In this document: positions 50,360 through 59,709 of the stretch, one piece after another
Layout of the letters: every line of letters begins with the position of its first letter
How positions within the stretch are numbered: position 1 is the stretch's first letter
Source: an uncultured bacterium
GTDB taxonomy: Bacteria; Patescibacteriota; Saccharimonadia; Saccharimonadales; Saccharimonadaceae
Length of the DNA: 64,000 nucleotides
Direction of reading: 5' to 3'
NCBI GenBank assembly: GCA_903832635.1
Contig: CAILCF010000001.1
Span: 1-64,000 of the forward strand
Position numbers and translations under genes: made by a program
Notes under the pieces: model-generated
What the model saw: the letters and a program-made list of their open reading frames with translations, nothing else
What the model was told of the DNA's origin: nothing
Databases searched by the model: none

Positions 50360-53008
50360 CTAAAGTCTAGGTGGTAATTCGGTGTTATAAACTGTTTGGA
50401 TGTAGTTTTTTGTTGTTGAATGAGACATAGCCCATAAGTAGGCATCAGCCCGTAGGTTAAAGGTTTCGGCTGCTTCACCCATACTGGCAGCTTCGGAGCC
50501 GTATGTGCGCCACAGATACAAGTGATTAGTCATGACCGGTCCATTAACGACAAGTTTGTTGTCACAAACGCCAGTTGAGGTCCCCTGTACATCACAGGTG
50601 TAAATTGAACCCGTACCGGTAGGTGTTGTTGCGACTAACCAGGCATCAACTCGGTGGACTCCATTAACACCACTAGGTCCATTATTAATGATGATTTTGT
50701 TGGCAATAATCACCAGTTGAGGCAGTTGGTTAATACTTGTATATGGTCCATTGCTGTAGGTTTGATCGCCGTTTATTGTAACGGTCCCGCTGGCTTTAAT
50801 GACAACGGTTTTACCGGCAGGTAAATCACTCTGGTTTAGAGTTATATCGGTGGCATTATAGGTATTGTCGGCAACGCTTGGCAGGCTACTAGGTGCAACC
50901 GAGCCTGAAATGGGATTACCTGTCCCCGGGAAACTAGCTGCCACGTTTGGCATATTAGCGGCATTAGTATAACTGCCTGGCGCAGTTGTATTGTCACAGG
51001 AAGAATAACCTAGTTTTGTATTTGTAAAACTAAGTTTGCTGTAGTCACAAACAGAAGTTATGCTACCATTTCCGGTTGGACCGGCAAAAGCCGCCCCCGA
51101 CGCAGCGCCACTTATACCACCACTGGCAATAATGCCATATTCCGCCCAACTGCCGTAGGTGTTGCCGGCTTTAGTGGAGGTGCTGGTTGTAACATTTCCA
51201 GTAACTATTAAATCGCCGGCCCAGATTTGAGTTTTAGGTTTCTTGCCGATGACAAGACAGTTTGGTGCTGAATGCGCCCACCTTGAATCCTGTACCCCCA
51301 TCGCGTAGGCACGTGGTTGAACTGAAAATGCAAAACAAATCTTGGATCCCGTAGCAAGATCACCAACAACAACCGAATTCGCTGAAAGCACATCACCACT
51401 ATGAACGCTGCCGCCTACATCAAAAACAGAAGATCCCGGATTGATTATCGAGCAAGTCACCCCAGCGCCAACAAAATATGAACAAGGAGTAGTGCCTAAC
51501 AAAGAGAAACCTCCCGATTGGTTCGGCACAGAAACTCCTGGTTGAATAATTAGTTGAGTTAGTTGCCACGGTGTATTGGCACTCCTCGTTGGGTTTGCCG
51601 GTGGGGCTTGGTTGCTGACTGTTGGGGTAACTTGAACTGTCGCGCCAGATTCAATTATATTATTGGCGTCTGTCCCAACTCCGGGTATTAACGTGTAGTT
51701 ATATGGTACAAAGGCACAAGCTGATACTGATATTGCACTGTTATCGTTCCACGCCCGAGGTGACGCCACAGTGCTTCGGCATAGGTTTTGGTTAACATCG
51801 TCCTGAGTAACTGCATGGGACGAAGTAGAAACTGGACTTGGTTTAGTCGTACCTGCAACAAAACCCGATGATATAACGCCCCCTCCACCAGTACCAGTCC
51901 CTAAATAGCCGCTATTTTGCCAATAATAACTAACGCTCTTATCTGTGTTGTCTGGGCCATTGTTTGTAACCGAATGCGTCCAACTCACAGTCTGCCCCGG
52001 TAAGGCTGTTGGCGTATTAATAGTGATGTTCGGTGTTACTGACCATTGAGCTACGCGCGCCCAATGCGCATAGAGTGTATCGTCGTTATCCATTGACTTT
52101 GAAATTTTTTGGTTTCCTCCCGCAGTAAACCAACCGAGAAATGTGTATGTGCCGTCCGGCCATACTGGCGTGGGAAACGAGTTTGCCGTGCTTTGGTATA
52201 CATACTCTCTTAATAAATTGACACCGGACATATGCGACACAAGTGTATCACTATCGGCAGGTGTATCAGCAACACTGCCACCATTCGGGTCAAAGGTTAG
52301 AGTGCGGTACTCTTTCTGTTTCGGACCACTATACCAATACTCATGGCCACTGGTATGGTAGGGGGGGCTGCCAGGATATGTATTATCTAATATTATATGA
52401 AAGTCACCAGCATCTCCGCGGGTAAAGTAAATTAGTAATGAACAGGAAGTTGTATAATGTGGGTTAGGGGTGTCACAAACCCCTGGGGCTACTTTAGCAG
52501 TTGCGTTTTGGGTGCCATTAGGGTTACCTATAGTACTTGCTCCATGATCGACAATTTTGCCTCTACCGATGTCAATTGTCTCTGAATTATCAAAATCCCC
52601 TATTACGTATGATATATTTGCTTGTTGAAACCATGCATCGTTATTGACACCTGTGTGTTCTTGGATTGACAATCCCCTACAATTATTAAAAGTTAATACT
52701 GAGTTGAAATCGTGTGCGACTACATTATTACCGCTGTCGCATCCAGTACCATTAGTCGTAATCTGGGGTAAAAAAGGTTTCATCACCCAGTTTGGCGAAG
52801 AAGGGGTAGTAGATTCGTTGGAAATTACGGTCTTCGTACCATCTTTCACAAACACTTTGTAGTATCTTGGGACTTGACTGTCCCATAGTGATGCCGCATC
52901 ATCTTGCCATGTTGCAGACGTTGGCGTTGCATAAAGCAAGCAAGAACCCAATATGCTTAGTATAAAGAATAATAAGCTAAGAGTGGTAGTTTTCAGTAAT
53001 CTTTTCAT
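50360..53008 (-). CDS. Large exported repeat protein in the pilus operon
   Basis: 882 residues with a signal peptide (LLKTTTLSLLFFILSILGSCLLYATPTSA). An InlB B-repeat lies at about 235-315 (YRTLTFDPNGGSVADTP...FLGWFTAGG...TLYAHWA), then a DUF11-like domain (PGQTVSWTHSVTNNGPDNTD), then a glycine- and threonine-rich C-terminal domain with ADAYLWAMS near the end. No membrane anchor or sortase motif at the C-terminus. Its place upstream of pilM suggests a pilus-linked adhesin or tip protein, but this is inferred. It overlaps the preceding gene by 4 nt. Confidence 0.8.
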   Translation of the reverse strand: MKRLLKTTTLSLLFFILSILGSCLLYATPTSATWQDDAASLWDSQVPRYYKVFVKDGTKTVISNESTTPSSPNWVMKPFLPQITTNGTGCDSGNNVVAHDFNSVLTFNNCRGLSIQEHTGVNNDAWFQQANISYVIGDFDNSETIDIGRGKIVDHGASTIGNPNGTQNATAKVAPGVCDTPNPHYTTSCSLLIYFTRGDAGDFHIILDNTYPGSPPYHTSGHEYWYSGPKQKEYRTLTFDPNGGSVADTPADSDTLVSHMSGVNLLREYVYQSTANSFPTPVWPDGTYTFLGWFTAGGNQKISKSMDNDDTLYAHWARVAQWSVTPNITINTPTALPGQTVSWTHSVTNNGPDNTDKSVSYYWQNSGYLGTGTGGGGVISSGFVAGTTKPSPVSTSSHAVTQDDVNQNLCRSTVASPRAWNDNSAISVSACAFVPYNYTLIPGVGTDANNIIESGATVQVTPTVSNQAPPANPTRSANTPWQLTQLIIQPGVSVPNQSGGFSLLGTTPCSYFVGAGVTCSIINPGSSVFDVGGSVHSGDVLSANSVVVGDLATGSKICFAFSVQPRAYAMGVQDSRWAHSAPNCLVIGKKPKTQIWAGDLIVTGNVTTSTSTKAGNTYGSWAEYGIIASGGISGAASGAAFAGPTGNGSITSVCDYSKLSFTNTKLGYSSCDNTTAPGSYTNAANMPNVAASFPGTGNPISGSVAPSSLPSVADNTYNATDITLNQSDLPAGKTVVIKASGTVTINGDQTYSNGPYTSINQLPQLVIIANKIIINNGPSGVNGVHRVDAWLVATTPTGTGSIYTCDVQGTSTGVCDNKLVVNGPVMTNHLYLWRTYGSEAASMGEAAETFNLRADAYLWAMSHSTTKNYIQTVYNTELPPRL

Positions 53009-53739
53009 TGCCCTCCTCCCGCAAGCTTGTCTTTCAACACCAAAAAGTCTTCAGTTTGTTCATATTCATATCCTAGGGTTGCATTTTTGTATTCAGCAGT
53101 CGCACGAGAATGAGATTCTGGATTATTAGCAAGACCCAGATACAAATCGATATATTTTAGTTGATCGTTGGTGGTGACTATTGGTTTACCATCAGAGCCA
53201 GTAAACTTGTTCAGCATAATAAACTGATAGTTGTAAACAAGTTTCGCGTACAGCTTAGCTTTCCAATAGTTTACTTGGGCTTGATCCGGCGTTCCTGATC
53301 CAGTATTAAACCAGAGTTCATTCTCATGATTAGCCAAGAAATCTTGGATAAAATCAGTTAGTTGATTTGGCCGCGATTTATTTGTAGTGTTATCCAAAAC
53401 ACCAGCTAATTGATAGACGGTTTCGAATGGATTCTGCTTGGCAGCAATTTGGTTATCAATCTCGGCCGTTAATCCTTTGTTAAGATTATCGACTGAAGCT
53501 TTGGAAGTACTAGGGGTTAACTCAACCTTGGGATTATCAAGATCTTTGACGGTAAGTACTTTTTGCGTGCCAGAGTTGTCCTTGGAGATATTAATAATTT
53601 TAGTGATTAATAAGAAGCTAATGGCAACTACAACCACAACGACGATGGTCGCAATCACTCCAATAATCAACCACTTTTTCTTAGTAAAAGATTTGTGTGC
53701 TTTGAATTGTGGGTTTTCTTTTTTGGATTTATCCGCCAC
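53005..53739 (-). CDS. Single-span protein heading the pilus operon
   Basis: 244 residues: basic start (KSKKENPQFKAHKSFTKKKW), a span at about 26-50 (LIIGVIATIVVVVVVAISFLLI), and an exported helical domain with VYQLAGVLDNTTN, LWFNTG and KLYAKLVYNYQ. No known family. First gene of the operon and 4-nt overlapped by the large exported protein gene, so the two products probably act together. Confidence 0.75.
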   Translation of the reverse strand: MADKSKKENPQFKAHKSFTKKKWLIIGVIATIVVVVVVAISFLLITKIINISKDNSGTQKVLTVKDLDNPKVELTPSTSKASVDNLNKGLTAEIDNQIAAKQNPFETVYQLAGVLDNTTNKSRPNQLTDFIQDFLANHENELWFNTGSGTPDQAQVNYWKAKLYAKLVYNYQFIMLNKFTGSDGKPIVTTNDQLKYIDLYLGLANNPESHSRATAEYKNATLGYEYEQTEDFLVLKDKLAGGGQ

Positions 53740-53838
53740 TGATAATATTCCTTATGTTTACATTACATATAATAATAGCATGTTAGAGAAAAAACAACGA
53801 CGAAACAATATAGACTCGATTATTTTTATCACCTCTGT

Positions 53839-53844
53839 TAGTAT
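53839..53844 (+). promoter_or_regulatory. -10 box of ychF
   Basis: TAGTAT with 6 nt to the ATG: leaderless spacing again. The -35 is weak. Confidence 0.45.
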
Positions 53845-53850
53845 ATATGT

Positions 53851-54927
53851 ATGACTTTATCTATTGGAATAGTCGGTTTGCCTAACGTCGGTAAATCAAC
53901 CCTTTTTAACGCATTAACTAATAACGATATATTGGCGGCTAATTATCCGTTCGCAACTATTGAACCAAATACCGGCATAGTCCCCGTGCCTGATGAAAGA
54001 TTGGAAAAATTAGCACAATTATATGATACTAATAAAATAATTCCTGCAACGGTGACCTTTGTTGATATTGCCGGTTTAGTTGCCGGTGCCAGTAAAGGTG
54101 AAGGGTTAGGTAATAAGTTTTTAGCAAATATACGTGGTTGTGATGCCATCGTTCACATTGTTCGCGCATTCCATGATGACAATGTTATTCATGTTTCCGA
54201 AAAAATAAATCCTCGTGATGATGTTGACATTATTAATACCGAACTTATTCTGGCTGATATTCAAACAATTGAAACTAGATTGGTGAAATCACGCAAAGAC
54301 GCCAAAGCCAATCCTAAATTAAAAGTTGTTGCTGATTACCTGACAGAATTAGTTGATAAATTAAAAACTGGCACTCCACTATCATCGATTGCCAATTTAA
54401 ATCTGGAAATTATTTCTGATTTAAATTTATTAACCGCAAAGCCTGTTATATATGTATTTAATGTTGACGAAGAAACATTAGCAAGTTCGGATAAAAAAGA
54501 TGATTTATCAAAACTAGTATTACCAGCCCGAACTATTTTTGTATGCGCAAAATTAGAAGACGAATTAAAGGCATTAACCCCATCGGAATCAGCAGAACTG
54601 CTGGCTACATATGGAGTTAAAGAAACGGGACTAATGCAATTAATCCATGCGGCTTACGATATTTTGGGATTACAAAGTTACTTGACTGCAGGGCCAAAAG
54701 AAGTCCGGGCTTGGACAATTAAAAAAGGTGCAACCGCTCCGCAAGCCGCTGGCGTAATCCATGGTGATTTTGAACGCGGTTTTATTGCCGCTGAAATTGT
54801 TGATTACGATGATTTAATTACAGCCGGCTCAAAAGCCACAGCCCGCTCATCCGGAAAAATGCGAACGGAAGGCAAAACTTACGTTATGCTAACGAATGAT
54901 GTCGTTGAATTCCGATTTAATGTTTAG
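53851..54927 (+). CDS. ychF: YchF/Obg-like ATPase
   Basis: 358 residues: G1 GLPNVGKSTLFNALT, FATIEPNTGIVPVPDERL, DIAGLVAGASKGEGLGNKFLANIR (G3 with the Obg loop), NVDEE in place of NKxD (YchF prefers ATP), and the C-terminal TGS domain (LTAGPKEVRAWTIKKG...ERGFIAAEIV). A ribosome-associated ATPase with stress roles. It is alone on the plus strand; its end overlaps the tlyA end by 11 nt. Confidence 0.96.
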   Translation: MTLSIGIVGLPNVGKSTLFNALTNNDILAANYPFATIEPNTGIVPVPDERLEKLAQLYDTNKIIPATVTFVDIAGLVAGASKGEGLGNKFLANIRGCDAIVHIVRAFHDDNVIHVSEKINPRDDVDIINTELILADIQTIETRLVKSRKDAKANPKLKVVADYLTELVDKLKTGTPLSSIANLNLEIISDLNLLTAKPVIYVFNVDEETLASSDKKDDLSKLVLPARTIFVCAKLEDELKALTPSESAELLATYGVKETGLMQLIHAAYDILGLQSYLTAGPKEVRAWTIKKGATAPQAAGVIHGDFERGFIAAEIVDYDDLITAGSKATARSSGKMRTEGKTYVMLTNDVVEFRFNV

Positions 54928-55645
54928 TTGATTTAATTAATAGATAAAAACGTTCTTGATTGCCTTTTGCACCGGCGACATCGCTGTCGCGTTTATCTGA
55001 AATTACAAAATATTTTTTTGACCAATCTTCGAAATCGCGTAAAATCTGACGGCGGATAGAATCATTTTTTATTATGCCCTTATTAATCTGGTCTTTACCT
55101 GCTTCGAACTGTGGCTTTACCATCGCAACAATTTGAGTTTTTTCGTCCGACAATGATTCATATATATATGGCAAAATATCACGCAGGCTAATAAATGATA
55201 CGTCAATCACAACGATGTCCGGTTTCGTGTCTGTATGAAAATCACGAATATCAGTTTTTTCATGCAGTTCGATTCGTTTATCACCACGCAACCTTGGATG
55301 AAGTTGTTCGGTCCCGACATCAACTGCATATACTTTTTTTGCACCGCCGCGAAGCGCAAAATCAGTAAAACCACCCGTGCTGCTGCCTACATCCAAGACG
55401 ATTTTATCTTTAAAATCTAATTTCAGTTTTTCGGCAACCGATTCTAATTTTAGCCCGGCTCGGCTGACATATTGGTTTTCGACTAGCAGTTTAATGTCAG
55501 CATTCGTATCAACAAAATGTCCGGACTTTGTGATTACCCGACCATCGACAGTTACTTTGCCTAGTTTTATCCAGCTTTCCGATTGTGAGCGACTTGTTGC
55601 CAGTCCCATCTGGGTCAAAACAATGTCGAGTCTTTGTTTTGTCAT
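54917..55645 (-). CDS. tlyA: TlyA-type rRNA methyltransferase
   Basis: 242 residues: S4 domain RLDIVLTQMGLATSRSQSESWIKLGKVTVDG, then a FtsJ-like fold with KIVLDVGSSTGGFTDFALRGGAKKVYAVDVG (SAM site), DIVVIDVSFISLRDILP and AMVKPQFEAGKDQI. TlyA enzymes 2'-O-methylate 16S C1409 and 23S C1920. Next to efp, 2 nt away, in the ribosomal operon. Confidence 0.93.
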   Translation of the reverse strand: MTKQRLDIVLTQMGLATSRSQSESWIKLGKVTVDGRVITKSGHFVDTNADIKLLVENQYVSRAGLKLESVAEKLKLDFKDKIVLDVGSSTGGFTDFALRGGAKKVYAVDVGTEQLHPRLRGDKRIELHEKTDIRDFHTDTKPDIVVIDVSFISLRDILPYIYESLSDEKTQIVAMVKPQFEAGKDQINKGIIKNDSIRRQILRDFEDWSKKYFVISDKRDSDVAGAKGNQERFYLLIKSTKH

Positions 55646-55647
55646 TA

Positions 55648-56214
55648 TTAACCTTTTTTACGTTCGCGATAATCGCCAGTCGAAGTATCGACTGATATAA
55701 TATCACCGGTTTTTATAAATGCCGGGACCTTGACTGTCAATCCGGTTTCGAGTTTTGCTTCTTTTAGAACGCTGCCACTGGTATCACCTTTGACGACGCT
55801 TTCAGTGTAAGTTACTTTCAAATAGATATTTTTAGGTAACTCGACATTAATAATTTTTCCGTTAAAGAATTGAAGGTTAACATTCTCGCCTTCTTTTAAA
55901 TAGCCCGAGACTTCGTCGACAATATCAGCTGACAACTCGAATTGTTCGAATGTTTCCGGATCCATAAAATGATAACTTGAACCGTCATTATATAAATATT
56001 GAACGGAACGGTTTGATACTTCGGCTGAGTCAATTCTTTCTTGGCCCTTGAAAGTTTTTGGGATGACGCTGCCATCTATCAAGTTTTTAACTTTTACATT
56101 AACAATACTACCGCCTCGGCCCATTACTTTTTGATTGTATTCCATTACTCGAAAAGGCTTGCCGTCAATTTGAACGACAACGCCTTTTTTCAGTTCCGTT
56201 GGCTGATAGGCCAT
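55648..56214 (-). CDS. efp: Translation elongation factor P
   Basis: 188 residues, three-domain EF-P: TELKKGVVVQIDGKPFRVMEY, SVQYLYNDGSSYHFMDPETFEQ, then VKGDTSGSVLKEAKLETGLTVKVPAFIKTGDIISVDTSTGDY. The tip loop reads VMGRGGS, with Arg where lysine is most common, so the modification system (if any) differs from EpmA. Helps ribosomes through proline stretches. Starts 5 nt after rpsR stops. Confidence 0.96.
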   Translation of the reverse strand: MAYQPTELKKGVVVQIDGKPFRVMEYNQKVMGRGGSIVNVKVKNLIDGSVIPKTFKGQERIDSAEVSNRSVQYLYNDGSSYHFMDPETFEQFELSADIVDEVSGYLKEGENVNLQFFNGKIINVELPKNIYLKVTYTESVVKGDTSGSVLKEAKLETGLTVKVPAFIKTGDIISVDTSTGDYRERKKG

Positions 56215-56218
56215 ATAT

Positions 56219-56422
56219 TTACCTTGAAATTACAAACGGTAATAGTGCCAGGTGCCTGGCGCGTTTTATCGCAACTGCCAATTGGCGTTGCTGTTTGGCG
56301 CTAAGTCCGGTTTTGCCGATTTGCTTGATTTGTCCGTAAATGTCGACAAATCGTTGCAAAGTTCGAACGTCTTTGTAGTCAAAATATACCGGTGTGTCTT
56401 TTTTGAATCTTTTAATTGCCAT
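56219..56422 (-). CDS. rpsR: 30S ribosomal protein S18
   Basis: 67 residues: [50 protein letters not shown] is diagnostic, slightly short at the N-terminus compared with the 75-residue E. coli form. A 16-bp palindrome runs straight into its AAAGGAG ribosome binding site. Usually followed by rplI; here efp follows. Confidence 0.96.
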   Translation of the reverse strand: MAIKRFKKDTPVYFDYKDVRTLQRFVDIYGQIKQIGKTGLSAKQQRQLAVAIKRARHLALLPFVISR

Positions 56423-56433
56423 ATTTTACTCCT

Positions 56434-56449
56434 TTCGCCGTACGGCGAA
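56434..56449 (-). repeat. Palindrome abutting the rpsR Shine-Dalgarno, copy B
   Basis: TTCGCCGTACGGCGAA immediately followed by AGGAG on the minus strand, in the ssb-rpsR gap. Perfect 8+8 bp self-complement. Confidence 0.75.
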
Positions 56450-56451
56450 CC

Positions 56452-56901
56452 TTAGAAAGGTATTTCGCTTAAATCAATTGGTTTGTCGTCGATGTCTTCA
56501 ATTATGACGTCTTCGGACTTTTTACTTTTCGCTGGGCTATCTGAAGCTTCAGTTTGCCTAGCACCGTCATTTGGACCATCCAAAAAAGTGACATCGCTAG
56601 CAGTTACTTCAATTCGACTTTGTTTTTTACCAGTTTCTTTATCGTCCCATCGGTCTTGTCGCAAACGTCCTTGGACCAATACACGTCGACCCTTTGAAAG
56701 GTACTGCATTACTAATTCGCCAAGTTTTTCCCATGCATTTACATTGAAGAAGTCGGCAGTATCTCCGCCGTCGACGGATTGGCCGCCGCGATCAACTGCA
56801 ATACTGAAGCTGACAATAGATTTACCAGTACCGGTTGTTCGTTGTTCCGGGTCACGGGTCAATCGACCCATCAGAATAACTTGATTAACACTTTTTGCCA
56901 T
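56452..56901 (-). CDS. ssb: Single-stranded DNA-binding protein
   Basis: 149 residues: OB fold with NQVILMGRLTRDPEQRTTGTGKSIVSFSIAVDR and YLSKGRRVLVQGRLRQDRW, then a disordered linker and the acidic tip DLSEIPF that recruits partner proteins. Sits in the usual rpsF-ssb-rpsR order. Confidence 0.96.
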   Translation of the reverse strand: MAKSVNQVILMGRLTRDPEQRTTGTGKSIVSFSIAVDRGGQSVDGGDTADFFNVNAWEKLGELVMQYLSKGRRVLVQGRLRQDRWDDKETGKKQSRIEVTASDVTFLDGPNDGARQTEASDSPAKSKKSEDVIIEDIDDKPIDLSEIPF

Positions 56902-56905
56902 CTGC

Positions 56906-57265
56906 TTACTCCTTCTCTTCGGCGTCAGCTTTTTCTGGTGACGCGGCGTTTAATTTTGCTTCCTCTAAAATCTTACGATTCTTTTCATCGACTTTGACTA
57001 ATAAATAACGTAAAATTTCGTCAGTTATATTGAAAATACCGCTAATTTTTATTGGAGCATCAGCCGGTAATTTAATATCAAAATAAACATAGACGGCAAA
57101 ATCCTCTTTTTTAATTCTATACGCTAATTTCTTTTTGCCCCAGTTATCTTCACTGACGATTTCGCCGCCAGCTTTGGTGATAATTCCACGAATTTTATTA
57201 AGTGGTGTTTCTAGGTCGACCTCTAGGTCGGGATGGATAAGAACCGTTAGTTCATATTCCTTCAT
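56906..57265 (-). CDS. rpsF: 30S ribosomal protein S6
   Basis: 119 residues: MKEYELTVLIHPDLEVDLETPLNKIRGIITKAGGEI, NWGKKKLAYRIKKEDFAVYVYFDI, and ITDEILRYLLVKVDEK are typical. S6 binds S18 in the 30S platform. First gene of the operon, with a 100-nt leader containing two hairpins. Confidence 0.96.
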   Translation of the reverse strand: MKEYELTVLIHPDLEVDLETPLNKIRGIITKAGGEIVSEDNWGKKKLAYRIKKEDFAVYVYFDIKLPADAPIKISGIFNITDEILRYLLVKVDEKNRKILEEAKLNAASPEKADAEEKE

Positions 57266-57291
57266 ATTTGATTTCCTCCTCTGGAATCCTT

Positions 57292-57340
57292 ACACGTTGC
57301 CTCGCATATTACGTGTTTGATGCTTGTACCTAATACAAGC
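57292..57340 (-). promoter_or_regulatory. rpsF leader with two hairpins
   Basis: Minus strand GCTTGTATTAGGTACAAGC and ACACG...CGTGT hairpins between the promoter and the rpsF ribosome binding site. S6:S18 autoregulatory leaders are known in bacteria; whether this is one cannot be decided by eye. Confidence 0.4.
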
Positions 57341-57358
57341 TGAGTTAATAACACCTTA

Positions 57359-57367
57359 ATTATACCA
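57359..57367 (-). promoter_or_regulatory. Extended -10 promoter of the rpsF operon
   Basis: TGGTATAAT on the minus strand, about 100 nt before rpsF. Same nonamer as ssrA and rnpB. Confidence 0.65.
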
Positions 57368-57384
57368 TGTTATCTGATACGGCG

Positions 57385-59625
57385 CTAGATATCGTCGTCA
57401 GATTGACCAAGATCGTCAAAATCACTAATCAAAACTTCACGTGACCTGGCGCCATCGGCCGGGCCAATTATCCCCTGGTCTTCCATATTGTCGATAATCC
57501 GTGCTGCCCTGGCATAACCTACGCGTAAATGTCTTTGCAATAAGCTGGCGCTGGCTTTTCCATTTCGAACTACCAACTGGACCGCTTCTTTGTATAAATC
57601 ATCATCATTACTGCTATCAAAGTCCATAACCACACCACCTTTTCCATTCAAGTGAACCGGCTGGCTGACAACTTCGTCGTTATATTGTGGAGGTGATTGC
57701 ATTCGTAGATAGTCGTTAATTTTATGAATTTCAGCATCACTTACAAATGCGCCCTGAACACGTTTTGATTTGCCCATCTCTGCTGTTCTAAATAGCATAT
57801 CGCCCGACCCCAAGAGCTTCTCTGCACCGGTTTCATCCAAGATAATTCGACTATTAATCTGTGAAGCAACCGTGAATGCAATCTTGGCAGGTACGTTAGC
57901 TTTAATCAAACCAGTAATAATATTAGCGTCCGGACGCTGAGTGGCAAGAACCAGATGAATGCCGACAGCACGAGCTTTTTGTGCCAGACGAACAATCAAA
58001 GCCTCTACGTCTTTTGGGGCAGTCATCATCAGTTCTGCCAATTCGTCAATAACAATAACAATGTACGGCATCGCACCGTTTTCATGTTCTTGTAAAATAC
58101 CGTCTTCATCAGCTACGCTAACTTTCGTCCCGGCTGATCGAATTTTATTATTATAAGCTTCAATCGATTTCACTTTGTTTTCAGCCAATAAACTATAGCG
58201 GCGTTGCATCTCGTTTACTGCCCATTTAAGGGCACTAATCATTTTATCCGGTTCGGTAATTATAGGAGTTAAAAGATGTGGAATATCTTCATATGATGAC
58301 ATCTCGACTTGTTTTGGATCAACTAGGATAAGTTTAAGGTCACTAGGACTATTTCGATAAAGTAAACTTGTAATTAATGTGTTTATCATAACTGACTTAC
58401 CTGAACCGGTTTGACCGGCAATCAGCAGATGCGGCATCTTACTGAGATCACCGATAATTACTTCACCTGCAATATCTTTGCCGATAGCAAATGACAGTGG
58501 TTTGGTTTCTTTTTCCCACTTTGGACTGGATAGTACCGAATAAAGACGAACGTCGGCTGCTCTGATATTTGGAACTTCAATCCCAACCGCTTTTTGGCCG
58601 GGAATTGGCGCTTCAATTCGCAAACTTGGTGCTGCCAAATTCAATGCAATATTTGTTTCAAGTGCTGTGATACGAGTTAGTTTTACGCCGCTTGGCGGTC
58701 TTAGTGTAAATTGAGTTACCCTTGGACCGGTATTTGCACCCTCCATACCAACGTCAATATCAAATTCAGCCAGCGTGTTCTTGATCGTTAATGCATTCTG
58801 TTGAATGTCGCCCGCATCGGCTGGAGACTGTTTTTTCTCTAGTAAGTCAATGCTGGGGGCTTTCCAATTTGGGTCACTAATTGTAATTAATGCTTGGTCT
58901 TCACTTGCTTTGTCACGCCCTAAACCTTTTATTCCAGCCATCCTGGATTGCCGTTTATCATCCGAAGAAGGGTCACCCGAATCCAGGGGAACGCTTGAAA
59001 CAATTTTTAAATTACCAATAGCAGATGGGTTTACGCCGTCAAGTGCAGCTGCATTTCGCATTACTTTTACATTCGCTTCTTGGTCCGCCACATCACGACG
59101 ACCTAATTCCCAAATCTTTTTTATTAGTGTCCCAGGAGAAACGCGTAAAATGAAAAGTAGTGTAATTGCTATCAGAAGTATATATATAAATGCTGCCACT
59201 GAACCATTTACAATCATCAGCATCCACTTGTTGATGAAATCTCCGACGATTCCACCGGTCGATTGGCCACCACTATTTTTTAGTAGACCGAATAGGGCTG
59301 AAAACCACAATATCGCCGAAGCGGTTGCAATTTTCATAGCCAACGACAATCGGTTGTTTTCCGCTCGGAATATCTCGACAGCAACATAGATAAACAATAT
59401 TGGAATTACATAGACAGAATAGCCGACCCAATTCAGGGTAGTATTATATACCCAATCCAAAACCGGTCCACCCGCATGAAACCATGCAACAACTAAAAGC
59501 AATGAGATTGCTATCAAAAATACTGCCCCAACCTGTGCCCAGAAACCGTTCGGCAAATCATGCTGTGGGACTGTAGAAGCTTTGATTGGTTTCTTTTTTC
59601 TTGATATTTTTTTCTTTTTTGCCAT
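57385..59625 (-). CDS. ftsK: DNA translocase FtsK/SpoIIIE
   Basis: 746 residues. Four N-terminal spans (about 30-175) and a short linker, then the motor: Walker A AGQTGSGKSVMINTLITSL at about 400, Walker B YIVIVIDELAELMM, LVLATQRPDANIITGLIKANVPAKIAF, SRIILDETGAEKLLGSGDML. The C-terminal gamma winged helix is present (SASLLQRHLRVGYARAARIIDNME). It moves chromosome ends through the septum and activates Xer at dif. A TTGCAA-17-TATAAT promoter lies upstream, so it is its own unit. Confidence 0.96.
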   Translation of the reverse strand: MAKKKKISRKKKPIKASTVPQHDLPNGFWAQVGAVFLIAISLLLVVAWFHAGGPVLDWVYNTTLNWVGYSVYVIPILFIYVAVEIFRAENNRLSLAMKIATASAILWFSALFGLLKNSGGQSTGGIVGDFINKWMLMIVNGSVAAFIYILLIAITLLFILRVSPGTLIKKIWELGRRDVADQEANVKVMRNAAALDGVNPSAIGNLKIVSSVPLDSGDPSSDDKRQSRMAGIKGLGRDKASEDQALITISDPNWKAPSIDLLEKKQSPADAGDIQQNALTIKNTLAEFDIDVGMEGANTGPRVTQFTLRPPSGVKLTRITALETNIALNLAAPSLRIEAPIPGQKAVGIEVPNIRAADVRLYSVLSSPKWEKETKPLSFAIGKDIAGEVIIGDLSKMPHLLIAGQTGSGKSVMINTLITSLLYRNSPSDLKLILVDPKQVEMSSYEDIPHLLTPIITEPDKMISALKWAVNEMQRRYSLLAENKVKSIEAYNNKIRSAGTKVSVADEDGILQEHENGAMPYIVIVIDELAELMMTAPKDVEALIVRLAQKARAVGIHLVLATQRPDANIITGLIKANVPAKIAFTVASQINSRIILDETGAEKLLGSGDMLFRTAEMGKSKRVQGAFVSDAEIHKINDYLRMQSPPQYNDEVVSQPVHLNGKGGVVMDFDSSNDDDLYKEAVQLVVRNGKASASLLQRHLRVGYARAARIIDNMEDQGIIGPADGARSREVLISDFDDLGQSDDDI

Positions 59626-59669
59626 CGTTCATCCTATTATAGGCGCTTTTAGCATTTATTTATACACAT

Positions 59670-59698
59670 ATTATAGCAAAATTTACTACGTTTTGCAA
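59670..59698 (-). promoter_or_regulatory. ftsK promoter
   Basis: Minus strand TTGCAA, 17 nt, TATAAT; leader of about 40 nt with AGGATG before the ATG. Confidence 0.7.
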
Positions 59699-59709
59699 GT
59701 CAATGGTAT

